Shown: positions 23,552-35,496, counted from the first letter of the stretch. The stretch is DNA of 64,000 bases from Macrotrachela quadricornifera (GCA_022393335.1 JAJEKB010021308.1:147196-211195); one strand, 5' to 3'. Made by a program: numbers and translations. Notes: generated from the sequence alone by a model not told the origin.

Positions 23552-25420
23552 GCTAAGCCTGAAGTAATCGATGGATTATTACAAGTTTTAAATGATCAAA
23601 AAGATAATGTCAAGAGAAACGCTATTTTGGCTCTCGGAAAGTTAGGAGGCAATGCTAACACTACTGAAGTAATCACTGCACTGTTACTTGCATTAAAAAA
23701 TGATACTGTTAGAAGCTCTGCTGCCTTGAGCTTAAAAGTTCTTATTGCTCAAAATTCATCTCCTGAAGTAATCAATATCTTAATGCGATCACTAAAAGAC
23801 AATGATGCTCATGTAAGAGAGTCTGTTGCTTCGGCACTTGGAAAATTAGGTGATAAAGGAGCAACGACCAAAATGATCGATGAATTACTATTATTATTCA
23901 AAGATCCAGTGGAGACCGTGAGATCGAGTGCTGCTAGAAGTCTTCATCCATTAGTGACGACAGGCACCATTCTTAAAGTGATAAACAGCTTGCTACGAAT
24001 GTTGGAGCATGAAGGGAGTGAAGGGTGTGTCTTTTATACTCTTAAAATATTAGTTGAAGAAAATGCAATGCCTGAAATGATCAATCCTATACTTGCAACA
24101 GCAAACCACAAAGATAGTGCTGTAAGAAATTGTGCATATATTATACTGGGAAAACTAGGTGAAATAGGAGCTACAGTTGAAGTGATTAATGCATTACTAC
24201 TAACACTGAAACGTGAAGATACAGATGCTCAATTCGTCCTAGGAATGCTGGTTGAAAAGACTTCATCACCTGCAATAATTAATATATTATTACAAGCACT
24301 AAAAAATCCAGATCAGTATATAAGACAGTATGTATCTTCGGCTCTTACAAGGTTGAATAGTAAAGCAATCACTATTGAAGTGATAAATGGACTACTCGTA
24401 ACACTCAAGGACCAGGATAAAAAGGTTAGAATGAATGTCGCTTTGACTCTTGGAAATTTATGTGACAAGACAGCATCAACTCAAGTGATTGCTGCTCTAC
24501 TACAGACTCTGAAGGATTCAGATTATGATGTTAGATCTAGTGCAATATCTGCTGTTCGTAGATTATCAGTGAAAATACCTATATCCGAAGTGATTAGTGG
24601 ATTACTGCAAGCTATGAATGATCAACACGAAAATGTTCGAATAGACCCCGTTTGGACATTTGCAACACTTGATGAAAAGGCTATTACACCTGGAGTGATC
24701 AGTGGATTACTGCAAGCTCTAAATGACAAAAATAAAGCTGTAAGATTTGATACCGTTAGAGCTGTTGAAAGACTAGGTGCCAGCTCGGCCACACCAGAAA
24801 TAATTAGTGGTATACTTCAAGCAATGAAAGAATGAACTAGTGATGTAGGATGGCGTGTAGGTTTTGCTCTTCAGGCATTAGTCAAGAAAAACTCAGCTCC
24901 TGCAGTGATAAATATATTGATGCAAGTATCACAAGAGCAAGATAGTCAAATAAAATGCGATATCATTAAGACTTTTCAAGGATTAGATAGGTCGAAAACT
25001 ACAGTAAAAGTAATCAATTGGTTACTACTTGCACTAGAAGATCCATCTGACTGCATTCAGCGAGAAGCAATTTCTGCTTTACATCATATGGAACTATCTG
25101 GGGCTGCTCTTTACAATTTAAATTCAAATATACTATCAAACCTTCTAACAAATATGTATGTCTTCGATAATACACCTCTCTTAGAGTTAATTAAAACCTA
25201 TTTAGAAACTCAGAATAATATTTGGCTTAATGTTATTTTTAACAATGCATTACGAAATGGATTCAGTGTAACCTTGGTTGAAGAAAAAATCTTCGTTTTT
25301 GAAGATGAAGACATGCCTGATGAAATAGATATCTCTACTTCAAACATTCCCAGAATATCGGAAGTTTTCATTCAATCGTTTAGTAATCAAGCAAAACAAC
25401 ATTGTTTGTGGTGGAATTGA

Positions 25421-28300
25421 AAACAGGATGAATTGACTTCATTCAGAAACATTTCATAAAAATTCACAATGAATTGATTAATGTAACCTACACAACCTTT
25501 TTACTTAATTTTCCTTTTTTCTTATGGAAAAATAATTTTTGATCCTATGCGTATGCCACATAGTCATTGTCTTGAAATTAACAATCTAAAAATGTAAGGA
25601 TGATGTGAGTATGATAAGAAAATTTAAAAAAGTTCAAAATAAGTAACTATTTCCTTTGCCCACGGAAATACATACTACAGTAGTCAGAATAAATCCAACC
25701 ACATAAATATGTCTCGAAGAAGCACGGACGACTGGTTAAGAAAGCTCATAAAATCATACTAGGACTTGAACCTATATCTTTCGATAACCGGTCGGCTGTT
25801 CTACTGTCGAAACGTCTAATTTACATCCTGTGTCCTGAAGTTTAGACGTGAATCTGAATTACATATTATGTCGTATGAAATTATCCCATTTTTATGATGT
25901 AAAAAATCTGCCAGATATATATTGTGTGTACTCAAAAAGTGAGTACACTTTAGAATCCGTCCATTAACACGATAACTTTTCATAATCATATTCGATTGAG
26001 CTGAAATTTTATGCACAGAATTGTTTCATCAATATCTCGGTCGAGAGAACAAGATGAGAATGATCCATCAAGAAATAGCTGAGTTAGAAAAAAAATTATC
26101 ATTATTTACCAGACCATCCCTGACGGGGTGGTTAGGGATTTTTTCTTCAGAATTCTAAGTTTTTAACGATAATGAAGAATATGATATTAGTTTTGAATCA
26201 AATCGGAGTTTTTTTAAGTGAAAATTAACTAAACATGGTCCTTACAATGCACAAAGTCGGTATCCTGAGGGCAATATATTTAAATATGTTTCGAATGACT
26301 AGCGGTTTTGGGGTGTTCGAGATGCATGGTTTTATGCCTACTAAAAAGAGTTATCAAATGGAACAAAATCCGAACTCGATAGCTATTTATATTCGGGAAT
26401 TATTATGAAAATACTGATAACTCTCTCTATCATATATCTATGATAGATCCAACAGGTTACCTATGACCACAATCTCGTTAGATACAAGCACAAATCTGAA
26501 TTCAATTTCCGTGACCTATAAAGATATAATATCATTGTGGAAGTTGTGTTAATGATCATTAGATAGGGTCGCCTAGAGTATCATCCATGCTAACTTGATT
26601 TACCAAGTTTTTTATTCTTATAATTTATTGACAAAAGATGTGTCGTTGATGAATTCTATGCCTTGTAGAAAAATAATCCTAGAATATCGTGCATAAGGTG
26701 AGAAAAATTCAAAATATCACCATCCCGGAGTGTAAGATTTCGGATTTGCTCAGTTTGTTGACTTCTATCACTTCTTTTATCTGATAACTTCTTCACTTGA
26801 GTAGAATACACTTTTAGACAAAACTATTTCCTGTCTAACCGAAATGTCTCAAAGCTCAAATATCCAATCTGTTGACAAGATAAGGTCAAAATGCTGAGCA
26901 TAGACTCTCGATAGGTAGTTTTTTGAGAATGTCGATCAAAATGAATTTGTCATCAATTCTTCGTACTCTTTGAAGTAGACATAACACTCGGATTTACACC
27001 CGAGGTTTTCACATTTATTGTATTATTGAGAATAATCTTCATATATTGACAACTCTTTTGTATAATTTATTAAAATGTAGCATATAGCAATAAGTGAGAG
27101 AGCTCTCTAGAAGTTTCCTAGGAAACAATTCATTTTAAAGACATTATGAAATGAATAAACGTAGTTTAGTTAATTGTGCGCATACTTCGCATCTGCTCGT
27201 TATATTAGTAGTGTTATAACGCAAAAGGAGAGAACAAAAGAAGAAGAAAGAGATGCTTTTATAAGTTTCTGCTGATGTAAAATACCATAAATTAATGTGC
27301 GCATGTTAGCTTTTTACTAAATAGAAAAAAATAAAATAAATAATTGGATGGAATGCCAATAAAGATTCACATTTTAATAAATGTCTTTTCACCATATCAA
27401 TCTGTATTGTGGTATAGTGTTGATATGTTATCTTTCGAATTTATTTGATCACCACTTACAACCAAAGTCTTAGGATATGTTTGAGAAAGCATAATCATGA
27501 TTTCTTTATATTCATTAACATAATTACCGAATAAAGTTCTGAGTTGAATCTCAAATACTAACGTTACTTCCAGTGTGTGAAACAAAAATTTGTTTTTAGA
27601 TTGAAACTCAGTGTGTAAATCTACGTGCGATTGACTATTTTATAAGAGGTTGTAGTAAATGTAAATCCAATTGGCTATCTTTAAATCAATACCACATATA
27701 CTCACTCTATCGTATTACACTCTCTTTTAAACTTTTTAGACTGTAATAGAAAAATAATTAATATTAGTTTAGAAGGAAAAGAAATTGCTATGTGTTTATA
27801 AGAAAGAAAAAACGACCTTGATGTTTAAATATAAATAAGCTGTTGTTATGATGAAGCAATTCCATTATATCCAATATATTTAAGTATATAGCAAACAAAG
27901 TATTTTTTCATATTTTAACAATAGAAGCTATTCTCTTCACTTTTTCTCTAGTGTTCACTGCGTAAATACAAATGTTGAGGACAAACAAATTGTAAGATAG
28001 TCATATTATATAGTAAATGTTAAACTGCTACTTCAGTTTTCATGACAATTCGTCTTATTATTTTTGGTAATAGATTTCTGTAAGACAGTGTAGACTAATT
28101 TTTAGCTGAAACATATGTTCATACTAAACACGGATTTATTGTATATATCACTATGGTTCAACGTTCCAAAAATTACCGTTTTTTATAACTTCTATGCAGC
28201 ATTTTGTGAATTTGCGATCATATGAAATCTATTAAGAATTTCTAAACAGATTTCTGCGATAGCTTTGACGTCTTCAGTAAGCACGTTACATAATATCAAA
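25421..28300. other. intergenic, no gene recognised
   Basis: About 2.9 kb of AT-rich sequence after the HEAT pseudogene. The only item of note is the tRNA-like patch near 25750-25825. Short open frames (for example 25816-26016 and 27397-27585, minus strand) show no domain signatures. Confidence 0.5.
25750..25825 (-). other. tRNA-like relic (B box present)
   Basis: The minus strand carries GGTTCAAGTCC (25762-25772), an exact match to the RNA polymerase III B box / T-arm consensus, preceded by a plausible anticodon arm (CGA-CCGGTTA-TCG) and an A-box-like TAGAACAGCCG. The acceptor stem does not pair well and the position before the putative anticodon is C rather than T. Most likely a tRNA pseudogene or a fragment of a tRNA-derived SINE. 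Confidence 0.35.
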
Positions 28301-28339
28301 AGCATACTATTTTTAATAGCCCTTTCGACTGCCCACGAA

Positions 28340-28530
28340 AAAAATTTCATCACAAAACCGCGGTTTCAAGCGGTTTTTCATGTCAGTAAGAATTAAATCG
28401 TTTATGCGGTATTCAGCGGTTTTGAAATACCGCATGAACGGTCGGATTACCGCGGTTTTAGAAATCGATAAAAACCACGGCATTTTTTTTAACGCGGTAT
28501 TCAGCAGTTTTGAGAAACCGATGCTTATTT
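28340..28530. repeat. CCGCGG-rich palindromic repeat, block 1
   Basis: Dense short motifs AAACCGCGGTTT, GCGGTATTCAGCGG and TACCGCGGTTTT in otherwise AT-rich DNA. Neighbouring motifs are inverted with respect to each other, so many small hairpins are possible. Further blocks at 29330-29480, 30374-30780 and 31145-31235 look like parts of one array split by later insertions (28836-29280 and 29569-30373). Confidence 0.7.
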
Positions 28531-28559
28531 TCATCGATCTATTTTTGTCTGTGTACTAA

Positions 28560-28835
28560 CCTACCGGCTCCTCTACCTATTTGACTAACTATCTTTTTAC
28601 TTAACAAACCATCTATCTATATCTTTAATTACAAATTTATCAATCCATCTACCTAACTATGTACCTAAATATCTGATAAATCATTTGTTGACCGAAGTAT
28701 CTATCTATCTAACTGCCTACTATCTATTCATCTGTCTATCGATCTATTTGCCTATCCATTCAACCAACTATCTATCTGTTCATCTGTCTATTTATCTAAC
28801 TAACTAACTAACTATTTGTGTATTTCTTTATCTGA
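28560..28835. repeat. degenerate CTAT/ATCT microsatellite
   Basis: Imperfect runs of CTATCTAT, CTAACTAACTA and CATCTGTCTATC. A shorter stretch of the same sort continues at 29285-29325 after the foldback element, which therefore inserted into the microsatellite. Confidence 0.7.
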
Positions 28836-29280
28836 CAATGGACGTGTTTGAACTGTTCGTGGGAAAAAGAGCATATATTTGGGTCAGATGAAAGGCCTCA
28901 TCGCCAAATTAACAAAGTTAAAATATGAGCTGCTGATGGCTTGCCTAGAGAGAGATATTTGAATTTTAAGTTTTGGTATAAAATGAATCAGAAAAGGATT
29001 TCTTCACCATTATAAGGACAAAACATAGTGTTGTTCGGGGCGATTCTAGCGTTTGTGGTGGTCCTCTTTCATATGGCTCAAACACCACTATGTTTTGTCC
29101 TTATAATGATGAAGAAATCCTTTTCTGATTCATTTTATACCAAAACTTAAAATTTAAATATCTCTCTCTAGGCAAGCCATCAGCAGCTCATATTTTAACC
29201 TTGTTAATTTGGCGATGAGACCTTTCATCTGACCCGAATATATGCTCTTTTTCCCACGAACAGTTCAAACACATCCATTG
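28836..29280. mobile_element. near-perfect foldback element, 445 bp
   Basis: The two halves are inverted copies with arms of about 200 bp: CAATGGACGTGTTTGAACTG at the left end and the inverse at 29261-29280, with AGGACAAAACATAGTG and its inverse at the inner ends. The centre holds about 40 bp including TTGTTCGGGGC, related to the TTCGGGCC family. Short flanking TGA sequences may be a target duplication. No coding sequence. Very few mismatches between arms imply recent origin or arm conversion. Confidence 0.8.
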
Positions 29281-29329
29281 TGAGTAATTGTATAACTATC
29301 AAGCCAACTATTCATTTACCTATCTGTTG

Positions 29330-29480
29330 AAAACGGCTCAAAATCGTGATGTTTCAAACCGCGATATTAAAAACCATTAAGAGCCGCGCTATCCCACACC
29401 GTTGTTACGCAACAAGTGCACCGCAGTATTTTAAAACCGCTGAAAATCGCGATACTTCTGAGAAAAACCGCGGTTGCTCA
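29330..29480. repeat. CCGCGG-rich palindromic repeat, block 2
   Basis: Continuation of the same motif family (CAAACCGCGATATT, AAAACCGCTGAAAATCGCG, AAAACCGCGGTTGC) between the two inserted elements. Confidence 0.65.
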
Positions 29481-29568
29481 AAATTCTTTTTCGTGAGACT
29501 GCTGGAAATATTTTTGAAAAACTGGGGCAAGATATCCTCTTTGTCCTTACACGTTTCATGTTACTTAA

Positions 29569-30373
29569 ATGGTGTCCCAGAAGTTCTGAAACGATTTATA
29601 TAATAAATTGTTTTGTAGTAAAACCCGTGTTTGGAAATTTGCCTCTATGAGGAAAAGATACAGTAAAAGACGCCCGACAAAATGGCCTTTGATTGACCTC
29701 GCTAGCGCATCTAGTAAGAAAGTTACAGGCTTTGAAATGTGCTTGAGAAAAAAGATAAATTAACCGGGAACTTGGTGGACATGGTGATGAATCCAGTAAA
29801 AGCTCCATAACTTCATCAAAATGAAAGGCTTTTCAATCGGGTTTGTTTTTCTTTGATCAAAAATGATTGCTCTTCTCAACCTAGCTTTAAGATCCAAACA
29901 TCGACCATATTTTCCATTTCTAGGTGGATTTCCTGTCTTAAACATGCGTTGTCGAATGTTGGCTTATTTTGAAACTTGGTTCTCGAATAGTCCATGTGTC
30001 TTAATAAATTTTTCTACATATCACCCTTAATTTGTTCAGTTTCCTTTACTGAAGTTCCGAAAATAAAGATTAGGTAAAATTTTGTAGAGTTTCACGGCGG
30101 TTCTATTTTAAAAAGAATTTGTTCTAGGGTGTCTAATAAATACGAGTTAAAGCATAAATACTATGACTGGATTCCCCGTTAATTTTTCTTTTTTCTCAAG
30201 CACATTTCAAAGCCTGTAACTTTCTTACCAGATGCGCTAGCGAGGTCAATCAAAGGCCATTTTGTCAGGCGTCTTTTACTGTATCTTTTCCTCATAGAGG
30301 CAAATTTTCAAACACGGGTTTTACTACAAAACAATTTATTATATAAATCGTTTCAGAACTTCTGGGACACCCT
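29569..30373. mobile_element. TTAA-type MITE with ~200-bp TIRs, 805 bp
   Basis: The left end ATGGTGTCCCAGAAG at 29569 and the right end CTTCTGGGACACCCT at 30373 are inverted, and the repeat extends about 200 bp on each side (for example GATTGACCTCGCTAGCGCAT and its inverse). TTAA at 29565-29568 and 30374-30377 fits a piggyBac-like target duplication. The central 400 bp have no transposase. It sits inside the CCGCGG-rich array. Confidence 0.75.
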
Positions 30374-30780
30374 TTAAAACACCGCGTTTCCAAGTCATTG
30401 TACCGCGATACTTTAAAACCGTTGAAAGTCGCGGTATCTGAAACCGCGGTTATCCGTGATCGCACCGCGGTACAACATATCCAATCGCTATCGAATTTGC
30501 GGTGATATAAAGTCCCTTAATCTGCAGTTTTTGGTACCGTAATTACGAACTGGTTTGTCGCGGTTTAGAAAACCGCGGTCACAAATCAACATATTGCGGT
30601 TTCTAGAACCGCATTTAACCGATATATATAATACCGTGATCATAAGCACAATCGCCACGATTTTTAAGTAACACGGTTTAAAAAAACCGGAAGAAATCGC
30701 GGTGTCCTTTGGTATACCACTGTCTGTCATCAAGAAATCACGGTAGGTTTAGAAACGTGGCGGTAAGCAGCGGTTTTACC
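30374..30780. repeat. CCGCGG-rich palindromic repeat, block 3
   Basis: The densest block: TACCGCGATACTTTAAAACC, GTCGCGGTATCTGAAACC, CACCGCGGTACA, AAACCGCGGTCACA and others in about 400 bp. Several adjacent motifs form stem-loops. A weaker block follows at 31145-31235. Confidence 0.7.
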
Positions 30781-30927
30781 TTAAATTTTGTTCCATGCAT
30801 AGTGGAACGAGCAAGACGGTGACGTTGGACGAAGATTTTGTTTTTATTACTCTTTTGTTTCTTCCACTAGCAATAGAGTCAAAAATATACATGTTTTGTA
30901 CGGTTTTGTTAGGAATATTTACATCAA

Positions 30928-30972
30928 AAAATAGTCTGACGAAATTAACATCGTTAACGAAACGTCACTAAA
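30928..30972 (+). ncRNA. hammerhead-ribozyme-like motif, copy 2
   Basis: Conserved boxes in the same order and spacing as copy 1: CTGACGA (30936-30942), hairpin TTAAC-ATC-GTTAA, GAAA (30959-30962), palindromic ACGT and C30966. Compared with copy 1, a C-G pair of helix II is replaced by T-A with both bases changed, a compensatory change. Helix I can pair at least four bases (TAGT with ACTA). Expected cleavage is after C30966. Confidence 0.55.
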
Positions 30973-31144
30973 TAAATAAATATATATCCAATTTTTAGGA
31001 AGAAAATCAATATAATAAATGTTTAGTTAATCAACTAATAATATCGTTCCTTACTATTTATGGTATTTAATTATCTATCTATCTGACTTATAATTCAGGG
31101 TATCTCAGACCATGATTGTCCAAGAGATGCATTGAGGCATTTGA

Positions 31145-31235
31145 AAATGTTAAGAATCACAGTATCTTACACAGCGGTTATTCAATGAGCACATCGCGAT
31201 GCTTCTGAGCAAAACCACGGTTTTCTCAACATTTT
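31145..31235. repeat. CCGCGG-type repeat, weak block 4
   Basis: Degenerate motifs ACAGCGGTTATTC, CATCGCGATGCTTCTGAG and AAAACCACGGTTTTC match the other blocks, especially block 2 (GCGATACTTCTGAG). Confidence 0.5.
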
Positions 31236-31656
31236 TTTTCCGGAGGTGTTGTTCAGAATCGAAACGGCTGCGAAGAGTAATATCTAGATTTTTATTGGAA
31301 TTGTGCATCTTTAGTACACCGGCGCATTCATAACAATTCATCGACTTACCGACCATCATTTGTCAGTTTAAAGTGATAACTCATAGTAGATATTATACAA
31401 GTTTTCTAGCTGAGACCATTTCCCAAACTAGAGATATTTTGAAAGCTGTAGTCAGAATATCTAGAGTTTCTCACTAATTGACGATGAAGGTGAAAACACA
31501 CAACCAATAGGCATCTCTTTAACTAAATGTGACGCTATGAATGTGCACACAGAATGCATGGTTCATCGCAGATATTACCAACTACATGAATACATATCCT
31601 GCTGCGAGAATGTGAGGAAAGAAGCATTACCTAGGCATCTCTCTCATTGTATAGAC

Positions 31657-32036
31657 CAGAGGTGCACGGGGCGTCCCGCGGGTTCCCGTGATTTGTCACG
31701 AGACGGGGCGGGTGAGCGATGAAAAAATATCTTGTAAACAGAGTGTGTTTATTTTTTTCGAAGTCTCAACCAATAAGTCCCTCTCGACTTGTGTAAACAC
31801 CAAGTAAGTGACGCATTTGTTCAAGGAAGGTAAGATCTCAGCAACTATCATGACTAAATCAATTTTAACATCATAACAATGCAAAAGTATCAAAATTTTT
31901 AGAGTCATACAATGTCATAACATGGGGGGATGGGACTTCTTTTTAAAAAATTCTAGGGGCTCTGCGGGTCACGAGGCTAGAAGTTCGCGGGTCGGAGCGG
32001 GATGGGGATGTAAAAAATTGTGCCCGTGGAGCTCTG
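31657..32036. mobile_element. hAT-type MITE, 380 bp
   Basis: Left end CAGAGGTGCACGGG and right end CCCGTGGAGCTCTG are imperfect inverted repeats. An exact 8-bp target duplication GTATAGAC lies at 31649-31656 and 32037-32044. The ends are GC-rich, with CCCGCGGGTTCCCG near the left and GCGGGTCGGAGCGGG near the right. No transposase frame. Confidence 0.85.
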
Positions 32037-33207
32037 GTATAGACCATGAAATGTACATTCAAAATTGGGTTGGCAGAAGGGTGAATAGATGATGATCAGA
32101 ATTGGATGGGGGTAACAGTGTTGATTGAGTTGACAATCTGTATTTGAATATAGGAAGTGTATGCCGGATAATATATTCAAACCCACATCTATTCTCACCC
32201 AGTGAACTCATTTGACTTCATCGAAGCAATTGTTTTTTCCATTATGTTTATCATATTGGAAGGATAAACCAACTCAAGCTCACGAACTCCGTGCAAATGA
32301 AATGATCATTCTCATAACTGATATGGGCATCCAGGTAAGGATACGTGAAAACCAAAAGAAAAAAGGTGTTTCTAGGATCCATCAGGATTCAGTATCATCT
32401 ATATATTCTGGGGTGTTTTTTGACCCTCAAATTGTCCAAATGTAACGCTGTAATGTTTCTGACACATTATTTTTTTCAATTTTCTCAAAAACTAAATCAG
32501 CTAGAGAGCCCGTTGAAATGGCACCCAACGCAGCTCAGATCACTTATCTTTTCAAGAATAAATAACTTTTTCACGTTGAAAACCAAGTTTCTAACAATAC
32601 TTCAATGATGCCCAATACTGCTACATAAAAAGACTCTTCTTTTTTGTAGTCTGGCTCAATAGAATTCTATTTGCAACAAATCTAAGCGACTAAAAGTAGT
32701 GTTAAGAGCAAAAGTTATAGAAGATGGAATTCTCTATTGAACTGTAAAAAAATTTGTGAGACTTAGTTTTATTGATGAAAAACATTCTCTCATGCGATGG
32801 CGTTTTACATGACAAACCGGTATTGTGGAGGTACCCATTTCTTCTTGGAGTTTATCCAGTTCTTGTGGATGCAATTAGGGTCTTCATCCAGAAAACAATT
32901 GTGTGCTTCTGTGTTTGTTCACAGACTAGCAGTTTGAACCTTTGTAGTAGCAAAAGAAAGAAAATTTTTGTTTGCTCTCATCTATTTAACGCAGAAAGAC
33001 ATTTTAACTGAGTTGTAGTTGAGAACAGACACTTAAATGATAGAAGACTTTGTACATTCGAAAGAACAAGCAGATTACCTTTGCGCACACTACTTCTCAT
33101 TTTTCAGTATGTAGAAAAAGAACTTCATTAAATAAGTTATTCAATTCTGATGTAACCATCTGTAAGATAATCTCTCATAGCCTACATGAAGCCCCTGCAA
33201 ATCTTAA

Positions 33208-33985
33208 TCCTTTGAGTCCGGGGGACGCAAATTCGCGTCCTGATATTTTGGATCATGAATAACTTTGAAAAACACGATCTGTTGATTATTTAATGATGAG
33301 AATTGCGTGGACATTTACGATTAGGATATTTGTGCAGTTCAAATTATCTACATCTTGTGATGATTGTTAGTTGTTCCTTAATATTCCTAGCAAGCAGGAT
33401 ATAATTCAAAAAGTTAAAATATGAACCAGTTCGATTATATTTCTGGGGAAAGTATTTGCGCACAAAAAAAGATATCTCATGTTATAGAAATTATTCAAGC
33501 ATAAACTCTGTAAGGAAAATTCTGACCGAACGAACGCTTTTGATGAATAATGTGAGTGTATTTTTTTATAAACCGGAAAAAAATCAATCTTCGTTTGACT
33601 ACTTCTCAACTCAAGGGGATTCAAGAAGTTATTGGGAAACATAGTAGTCAGGTTCAACGTTTAGTTGTGTGGCCACCTTCTGAAAGTCCGCTTCGACTCA
33701 CATCCCGATATTCTCCTTCACCCAATAAATCAACAGCAACTCAAGTAAATCGAACAAGAAATTGTTATGTTTCTGGTAATACTGTGAAAAGTACCAAGTC
33801 AAGAAGGATTGTCCGTATGAATGTAGTGAATGTGACGTAGGGCTGTGTCCTATAGGTTTTTTAAAGTCCATCATACTCTAAGAGCATTTTGAACCATATA
33901 TTTCGTGATAATTTTTGCTCATTAAACGTTAATTTGAAATCATAAAAAAAAATTACTATATAAAAATAGTCTTGGACTCGAAGGG
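33208..33985 (+). mobile_element. internally deleted piggyBac element, 778 bp
   Basis: The left end TCCTTTGAGTCC at 33208 and the right end GGACTCGAAGGG at 33985 are inverted. TTAA lies at 33204-33207 and 33986-33989. A subterminal palindrome GGACGCAAATTCGCGTCC sits near the left end. The interior keeps only the 3' part of a transposase gene. The TIRs differ from those of the element at 19801-22542, so it is a separate piggyBac lineage. Confidence 0.8.
33600..33890 (+). pseudogene. piggyBac transposase C-terminal remnant, frameshifted
   Basis: The frame from about 33600 gives TSQLKGIQEVIGKHSS, then NRTRNCYVSGNTVKSTKSRR. After a one-base shift near 33820 it reads YECSECDVGLCPIGFFKVHH. Together these resemble the C-terminal Cys-rich finger of piggyBac transposases, with one expected Cys replaced by Ser. 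The catalytic domain is gone. Confidence 0.65.
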
Positions 33986-34519
33986 TTAACATTGTAAGGC
34001 GCTAATGATATGCATGATAAGTGACAAGTAGTGTGGATCGAATTAATCTACTGAGTCTCTTGGCCGTGCAAAGTCTCAATGATTTAGGTGCCTTTTCTCA
34101 TCCTCAGCTTCATCCGCCGCTAAGATATCTTTCTGAGTTAAACAAACGAGTGAAAACAAAAAGAAATTCTTTTGCTCTTACAAAGGTTCACACTGCTGCC
34201 CTGCGGACAAAAACACAAAGACATAGTTATCTTCGAGTTGAAGACCATGAGTATTGTTAAGAGAATAGGATAGCCCTCAGGAAAAAGAGTACCTCTAAAG
34301 CATAGGACTTGATGATTTAAGGATGTCCTCAGAATATTGGACTTGTAAAGGATAGTCCAAAGAATTTTTTCGACTCTAACATGCATTCAAACTATCATCC
34401 TGCGAACAAACACACGTACATACAGTCAATTTCGGGTTTCAGACCATCACTACAATGAAGAGAATCAAATTCTACAAGAAACTACCAGAAACCGGTAAGA
34501 GCCACAGGATCCAAGAATC

Positions 34520-34710
34520 TTGGAGGTCACTAATGCTATCCAAAGTGGCTCACAGAGGATTACGAATAGTACTCTAAAATAGGCTCCATGAGGTTACGAG
34601 TGGTATCCTGAAGTGGCGCTTAGGAGGTTAAGAATGAAACTCGGAAGTAGGCCTCTGCAAGTTGCACTGGCCTCCTAAAATAGTCACCAGAATATTACTA
34701 ATTCTAGTCA
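34520..34710. repeat. degenerate 34-35-bp minisatellite
   Basis: Units around GAGGTTACGAGTGGTATCC and GGAGGTTAAGAATG recur at about 34524, 34556, 34591, 34625 and 34659. Sequence and period suggest a distant relation to the 35-bp array at 38100-38420. Confidence 0.5.
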
Positions 34711-34714
34711 CAGG

Positions 34715-35490
34715 CAGATAGGAGAAGATTGCTATTACTCAGGTCTAACAATCCGACGATTTCACAGAAGCAATATTCCGGTGAACGGATTTGATGAGTG
34801 GCTTTATTCGATTCGTCTAGGAATCGACAGGAACCTATCAAAATCGGTAGCCGAATACGATTATCGGATTCCTGCATCTCGGCATGCATCGGATCCGAAC
34901 GTTGAGGGTTCGCTACTGAGTTCAACCATTTTTGAGTTACGTTATAAAAGAGATAATGGTAAGCCAAAAGAAATGGTTTCATGGTTGGTCATGAAAGGCC
35001 TACAAACAATGAAAACAGTAATTCAAAAACTAAAGCGCCATGAATATTCTAGAAAATTTTTTACAATGTTCAAAAATACCCACACCCTCACCTGGCCGAG
35101 CCGTTCGATGCTTCACATGGTATTTTATATGCTTCAAAAACCACTAAGACAGCTACATAAATACCCCGTCCCGAGTCCCGAACCTGAGTTCGGGTTCAGT
35201 ACGTGCCTACCTCCATCAAATTCTTTGTATTTTCCGGCAACTTTTCTGAAGGTATTTGCCAAGAATTCATGAAATACTGCTTCTGGAATCATTGTTCGGG
35301 GTAATATTCTAATATATCCCAAATGAGATTTAAAGATAAACGCTCGCGCTTGTATCAGCCGTTACAAGCTTGAGTTGTACACCACTATTCACCAGTACCC
35401 ATCAGGATTCACAGAATCCGAGAATTCAGGATATGCTTTTCCCCCCTTGGTGAAATCATGGGTGAATCACGCTTTTTCCATTGATCTCCT
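34715..35490. other. no gene recognised
   Basis: A 163-codon open frame starts at 34781 but has no domain signature. It contains GC-rich inverted phrases (GAACCTGAGTTCGGGTTC near 35180) that look like transposon subterminal sequence rather than coding. Terminal repeats could not be placed. Confidence 0.4.
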
Positions 35491-35496
35491 AATTGG

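Larger units (their letters stand above)
19548..25420 (+). pseudogene. HEAT-repeat protein gene, split by two transposons
   Basis: Three coding blocks (19548-19800, 22547-22736, 23560-25420) total 2,304 nt or 768 codons and form one frame once the piggyBac and hAT elements are removed together with one copy of each target duplication. The junctions fall inside HEAT repeats and restore them. The protein is almost entirely ~31-residue HEAT/PBS-lyase-like repeats built on the pattern PEVI..LL.ALKD....VR..A..ALGKLG, roughly 20 copies, then a less repetitive acidic C-terminus ending CLWWN. HEAT arrays form solenoids that bind other proteins; the partner is unknown. The 5' end is lost at the 18973-19547 element. 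An in-frame TGA at 24833-24835 (probably from a Gly codon) adds a third lesion. With two insertions and one stop, it should not make the full protein. Confidence 0.85.
32800..34340. repeat. inverted repeat arms (~200 bp) around the piggyBac relic
   Basis: About 32810-33005 is the diverged reverse complement of about 34130-34330. Shared landmarks are TTTGTAGTAGCAAAAGAA versus TTCTTTTGCTCTTACAAAGG and GTGTTTGTTCACAG versus CTGCGGACAAAAACAC. A third, partial copy lies at about 34400-34470. This looks like an older foldback element into which the 33208-33985 element inserted. Confidence 0.55.

Noticed and set aside
25750..25825. Functional tRNA gene
   Set aside because: The B box is good but the acceptor stem does not pair and the anticodon-loop position 33 is not T; listed only as a relic.
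34781..35272. 163-codon open frame as a gene
   Set aside because: No recognisable domain, GC-rich inverted phrases typical of repeat DNA, and no splice or paralogue support.
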